A stretch of 64,000 nucleotides of DNA, from positions 9,116,501 to 9,180,500 of the forward strand of contig NC_065576.1 of the NCBI RefSeq assembly GCF_937616625.2. Reading direction: 5' to 3'. This DNA is from Mercurialis annua. Its lineage: Eukaryota; Streptophyta; Magnoliopsida; Malpighiales; Euphorbiaceae. Of this stretch, positions 59,834-64,000 are shown in pieces. The position numbers were made by a program, and so were the translations under genes. Positions within the stretch are counted from its first letter, which is position 1; each line of letters starts with the position of its first letter. The notes below the pieces were generated by a model, which worked only from the letters and a program-made list of their open reading frames with translations, had not been told where the DNA came from and searched no databases.

Positions 59834-60142
59834 GGGTTAATGTCATAAAAATTCATTAACTTTACACGTTTTCTCATTTTAATCACGTAGTTTAAATTTT
59901 CTCATTTTCATGCACGAATTATCACTTTTTCTCAAATTCATACACGGTGCTGAGGTGTCACTGTTCTATTGGTGTAATTTGCTGAGGTGGAGGTTATTTT
60001 AGACCAATGAATGAGGGCCACCTCAGCACCATGCATGAATTTGAGCAAAAATGATAGATCGTGTATGAAAATGAGAAAATTTAAACTGCGTGAATAAAAT
60101 GAGAAAATGTGTAAAGTTCGTGATTTTTTTTGACATTAACCC
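59834..60142. mobile_element. Mutator-like foldback MITE
   Basis: 309 bp with inverted arms GGGTTAATGTCATAAAAATT at the left, mirrored by a TTGACATTAACCC end at the right, and a TGAGGTG/CACCTCA core. It is flanked by TATAAATAA (59825-59833) and TATAAATAC (60143-60151), a 9-bp duplication with one mismatch. Confidence 0.88.
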
Positions 60143-60984
60143 TATAAATACTATACATTGAAAATTGACAATAACAAGCTCAGGGCTTGGAGTAAGGACA
60201 CTTGATCACTCACTTTAAGGTTAATGATATTTTAAACCATGGCGGAAGCTAAATATTGTTTTAATTAATTGTTTTGAAGTCTGGCAACAGACTATCACTG
60301 TCGGTCATAGCCAGCCATCGACCACATCTAGCAACCGTCTGCCATTGACATAAAAAGGGACTAATTAGATGCTCATACGTATAAAGGATATTATCGTATC
60401 TTTTTGTGTTAAAATATAATTGTTTTGCAATTATGCTTTTCAAACCCTAATAGCCTCCTCTTTTGGGGAGGTGATTTTTGGCCAATCTTTGGTCAATAAT
60501 CACCTCCTCATACTCAAATTTTCATGTAATTGCATAAAATAAATGATTTTATCATATAAGTGTTGTTTCTTTCATTTTGGGTTTATCTACTCTTCATAGA
60601 TTTATCTTTTTATGGAGTATTTTTTTCTTTAAAGGTGAAGTTTTTATAAAAAATCGTCTAGTTGGAAAGTTAACTTACAAATTTAATTTTTTTTTCAACT
60701 TGATTAGATTTATGACTTTTCTTGTTGGAATTATTTAGATTTCTAATTTATTATTAGCTAGCTAGATTTAATTTTTAGATCTAGTTATTTTGATTTTATT
60801 TATTGTGTGTTTTATAGTGTATTCTGGCGACTCTTGGTAGTTAGTTTAACCCTATTCGATGACTGTATTTTTACAGCTCTTATCATACTTTTTAAAATAG
60901 TTTACTCAATGTGTTGAGAAATCGTTCATATAATTTTTATTATTATTAATGTAAGTTTTAGTCTTTAACAAAAAAATAAAAATT
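60143..60984. other. AT-rich spacer, no gene seen
   Basis: No supported coding region or repeat boundary was found. Confidence 0.5.
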
Positions 60985-61310
60985 ATAGGTCTAGACGGCT
61001 GCAAGCTAACAAACAATTAACGTACACTAGTAAAGTCTAGCAGATCATTAGCATACATTAAGAAACAATCATGATTGATGTAAAAATCTTAAAAATAATA
61101 ATCATGATTGATGGAACATCTTAAAAATTATAATCATGATTGATGGAACATCTTAAAAATTAATAATCATGATTGATGGAAACTTTAAAAGTAATAATCA
61201 TGATTGATGGAAACTTTAAAAGTAATAATCATGATTGATGGAAAAATCTTAAAAATAATAATCATGATTGATGGAAAAATCTATAAAATTTGGATACAAA
61301 AAAATAAATA
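60985..61310 (+). pseudogene. PLAT promoter copy with expanded minisatellite
   Basis: GACGGCTGCAAGCTAACAAA and AAACAATCATGATTGATG match the PLAT promoters, and CTATAAAATTTGGATAC at 61281 matches their TATA region. Between them the CATGATTGATG motif has expanded into a tandem array (61065-61275). No exon follows this copy. Confidence 0.7.
61065..61275. repeat. 32-34-bp minisatellite, about 7 units
   Basis: Each unit contains AATAATCATGATTGATGGAA followed by an A/T-rich CTTAAAA tail. Single or double copies of the same motif occur in the promoters of both intact PLAT genes. Confidence 0.9.
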
Positions 61311-61349
61311 AATAATTGACATATTTTTTATTTGTAAATTACGTAGACT

Positions 61350-61690
61350 AGAAAAAAAAGAAAACTATACAAGAGAATGATTCTTTTATGCTGATTATAC
61401 TTTCTCTAATAACTCAATGCTATCCTTAACCTAACAAACAATTAGCATTATTCTATAGTCAATCCCATCTTCTTTTCTCTAATGATGTAGGCGTACTTTT
61501 TTATTAAATTCTGAACCGATTAGGATACACTTAAAAATAATCATAATTGATGTAAACATCTATAATTTTGAATACCTAACAAAACATATATTATGTGGTT
61601 TGTTTACTTGTTTAAGCAAAGAAAAACAAAAGGCATCTCTGCTTCTTATATTCTCTCGTTTCTCATCTTCACCCCATTGATAATATTCTT
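61350..61690 (+). pseudogene. PLAT promoter and broken exon 1
   Basis: GAATGATTCTTTTATGCTGA, then a GATGTAGGCGTAC stretch, a TATA-like TATAATTTTGAATACC and AAGCAAAGAAAAACAAAA lead into a sequence aligned with exon 1 of PLAT copy 2 (GCTTCTTATATTCTCTCGTT). The ATG is lost, so the signal peptide cannot start. No exon 2 is found downstream. This is a fourth gene relic in the cluster. Confidence 0.8.
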
Positions 61691-62349
61691 CAACTTTGTT
61701 ACATAAAAACTTTTCAAATATATCTCTGCGTATCATTTTTCCGAAATGTAGTTAAACTGTAAAACTCTATATATTTAGAAGGTGCACGCATCCCGGTCGT
61801 CGTAGAGTAAACCCGATTTCCTGCTCTTTATGGGTGAACCGGGACGGAAAAAGACGAATATGGAATGAAATCGTCTTTGATAATCTTTCAATTCAAAGAA
61901 AGAAAGTCAGACCTCATTAAGCCGAATTCTAAATTAAACTTTATCCTACTATGGCCCCTGGAAAAAGCACTGAGACAGAACAAATAGAGTTAAATGGATC
62001 ATGTACGACTACTTGATCGAAAAGAGAGGGAGCTACCACTTTAGTACAGATAGTGTAATCTTTCAAAAGAATCGTTTAGCATTCGGCATTTTTTATTTTA
62101 ATATTTATGTTTCCGGGTTATATAGCTTTTGATTGCCTAACTATATATCTTCATAAATTCATATATTAAAGTTTCAAGGTCACTAAACTTTTGTATTATT
62201 TATTTTGGTCATAAATGTTTAATTAACTGTTTCAATTTATGCAATAGTTTTAAAAATATAAACAATGACAAGTTGCTTTGTAATTTGAAATTGAATTTGT
62301 TTATATGAAGATCATGGAATTTTTTACACCAAAATGAAAGTCTATAATT
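61691..62349. other. Spacer with a possible organellar-type insert
   Basis: 61780-62060 is more GC-rich and less repetitive than its flanks (for example CGCATCCCGGTCGTCGTAGA and CTACTATGGCCCCTGGAAAA) and reads like organellar intergenic DNA. I cannot match it to a specific organellar gene. The rest is AT-rich with no gene. Confidence 0.25.
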
Positions 62350-62660
62350 TAATTCATATTTTTTTTGAATGATAATTATATTAGCACAATCACAAGATGT
62401 GAAAGGCAAAAAGTAAGAAGGTACACTTCTAAAAATACAAGAAAACAAGTATCGATCTTTAATGAAAAAATTGAGTCTCCTATAAACATCATTACCATCA
62501 TAAGCGAAAGAAGAGATGTGATATTTTTCATGAATCACACCCTTATATATGCAAAGAAAGACTAAATCCGAGTAATTAGTTTTCTCGTTTGAAAAAATCG
62601 ACTTGTTTCAGTCTTTCCAAATTTTCCAAATACTTATAAACTAAATTGTTCCACAAAAAT
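62350..62660 (-). pseudogene. LINE 3' end fragment
   Basis: The T run at 62360, then AATGATAATTATATTAGCAC and GGCAAAAAG, and later CAGTCTTTCCAAATTTTCC, follow the same order as the 3' end of LINE 3 (26061-26330). It is a very short 5'-truncated minus-strand copy without coding sequence. Confidence 0.5.
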
Positions 62661-62666
62661 ATATGT

Positions 62667-62951
62667 CTCCCTCCGTCCCAATAGAGTTGTCCACTTTACC
62701 TTTATCACACAGTTTTAAGAAAAGCAATTATTTGTTTATGGGTTTTGCAAAATTTATCTTACTGTTCTTGTCATATCCCTATTTAATATGGGGTCCATTT
62801 GCAATTTACTTTCAATTTACTCATTAGTGGATTTTTAATAGGGGTAATATAGGAAAATTAAATGTAAAAGTTTATTATTATTTGAAAGTGGACAAGAGTT
62901 TTGGGACAAAAAAATTTCTCAAAGTGGACAACTCTATTGGGACGGAGGGAG
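62667..62951. mobile_element. Stowaway-like (Tc1/mariner) MITE
   Basis: 285 bp with terminal inverted repeats CTCCCTCCGTCCCAATAGAG and the exact complement at the right. TA follows the right end; the left TA target base pair is altered (TGT). The arms extend to about 32 bp (AGTTGTCCACTTT/AAAGTGGACAACT). Confidence 0.92.
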
Positions 62952-63789
62952 TATTTCAATTTAGCCAACGCCAACCTAAAAATTTCCAATATTGAACGGG
63001 ACTGGCTAAGCTGACACCTTCATCGGGCGACGAATAGTGGACCAGAACTCCAGGTTAACCGAAAATGAAGAACTATGTGAATCCCAGTTTCTATATTAAA
63101 ACAGACTGAAATTCCTAAAAAACTTATGTTGGTTGTAATTTGAATGTAAGTCAACTGTAGCAAATGATTAAATTTTAAAAAATTAAAAATCATTTTATTA
63201 TGAGATTTAGTCAGTTGATGGATTCAATTTTATTTTTAATTTGATTTTTTTAAAAACAATTCTTTTTTTTTTAAAATCAAACAAAGTAAAATAAAAAATC
63301 AATTTCATCCGTACATGTTTCCACGCTATATAAACTAATAATATGCTTGTAAACACCTCTTTTTAGGATTGGCAGAAAAGTAATAAGGGACTGAAAAATC
63401 TAATTATGATTTGCAAAGGCACTTGTTCGAGTGACTGGCTAGTGACCTGTCTGTCAAAATTCAAACGGACTAGATCAATGCGCAATGGCTAACTGGAAGG
63501 ACTTCAGTGTAATCGTCGCAAATAAGCCATAAAATCCAAAAGGATTGTAATAAAGTCTAACAAATTAGACTAATTACAAAGCCTTAAAAATTTATGGGCT
63601 AGGTTTTAGGTTAGACATGCTGAATTTTCCAAAACCTAACTTTAGTGGCCCTGAGGTCCTTTTTGCCACTTTCACGGACCAAACAATTTTTTTGCCACTT
63701 TCTCATGGTACATAATACAAAAATTACAATTAATTAATTAAAATATAATTTTAATTTATCCTAGATTCTGACCTAACCTTAATTCTTAT
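62952..63789. other. Spacer, no gene seen
   Basis: No coding region supported. The stretch at 63600-63720 repeats TTTTTGCCACTTTC twice. It leads into a probable promoter. Confidence 0.45.
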
Positions 63790-64000
63790 CCTACCTCTAT
63801 AAATAGTACAATTAAAAACTATAATCCGCCGGGGGGGCGATCATATTACACAAACCCTACATTGCACAAAAACCCAAATTCTACACTGCCTTTGCCGAAT
63901 ATTTTCAGCGACCAAATCACTAAAATTTAATCACTTTTAATCAATCAAATCGAGCTTTTACGCTCCAATTTTTCAAGAACGAATTATTGCAGCAACGATC
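63790..64000 (+). promoter_or_regulatory. Probable promoter and 5' leader of a gene beyond the edge
   Basis: A TATA box CTATAAATAG at 63797-63806 is followed about 30 bp later by a pyrimidine/C-rich leader with AAACCCTACA and no ATG. The sequence is less repetitive than the DNA to its left. The coding sequence, if any, lies past position 64000, so the product is unknown. Confidence 0.45.

Noticed and set aside
62209..62538. 109-codon minus-strand open frame
   Set aside because: Low-complexity Phe/Ile/Lys-rich translation of AT-rich DNA overlapping a LINE tail fragment.

Overview
The window looks like nuclear DNA of a flowering plant, most likely a eudicot. It is AT-rich and gene-poor, has GT-AG introns, and is packed with plant-type transposons: L1-type LINEs, Ty1/copia, Ty3/gypsy chromovirus, Helitron, CACTA, Mutator-like and PIF/Harbinger elements, a Stowaway-like MITE and a tRNA-derived SINE. 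I cannot name the genus. No CRISPR array, operon or prokaryotic feature is present.

Only two genes look intact. Both are + strand two-exon genes for secreted, single-domain plant PLAT/LH2 proteins (14491-15418 and 50616-52703). They are 171 aa each, have the same exon structure and have recognisably homologous promoters. Four other places hold broken pieces of the same gene: an upstream region split by insertions (26010-26060, 36541-36560 and 37275-37440), an exon-2 fragment (55566-55760), a promoter-only copy (60985-61310) and a promoter plus broken exon 1 (61350-61690). The window is therefore a decayed tandem PLAT cluster expanded by transposons. A likely promoter and leader of a further gene sit at the right edge (63790-64000).

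Layout. 1-3065: AT-rich DNA and a decayed minus-strand copia element with one LTR. 3299-13042: candidate Helitron holding LINE 1 (about 3560-9397) and a Tourist-like MITE, followed by a 444-bp Helitron at 13055. 13975-15420: first PLAT gene, with a SINE in its promoter. 15840-17060: LINE 5 fragment. 17257-25452: two facing CACTA-type termini enclosing a MITE, a solo copia LTR, a Helitron end and LINE 2. 26061-36540: one minus-strand LINE (LINE 3) bounded by target-site duplications, rearranged inside and later hit by two solo gypsy LTRs. 36560-39400: Helitron ends, a GC-rich island and a copia gag relic. 39400-44200: 3' end of a gypsy element whose LTR holds another solo LTR and a CACTA fragment. 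45230-48838: foldback element and copia element 2. 48834-49990: LTR-like sequence and hairpins. 50330-52703: second PLAT gene, its intron enlarged by MITEs. 53015-55760: nested Mutator-like foldbacks, LINE 4 and a PLAT fragment. 56570-59823: chromovirus remains. 59834-62951: MITEs, PLAT relics, a LINE tail and a Stowaway-like MITE.

I found no convincing new biochemical system. The most informative structures are the PLAT cluster, the LINE 3 insertion with internal inversion and template-switch scars, and several nested insertions dated by exact target-site duplications. All coordinates and repeat comparisons were made by eye.
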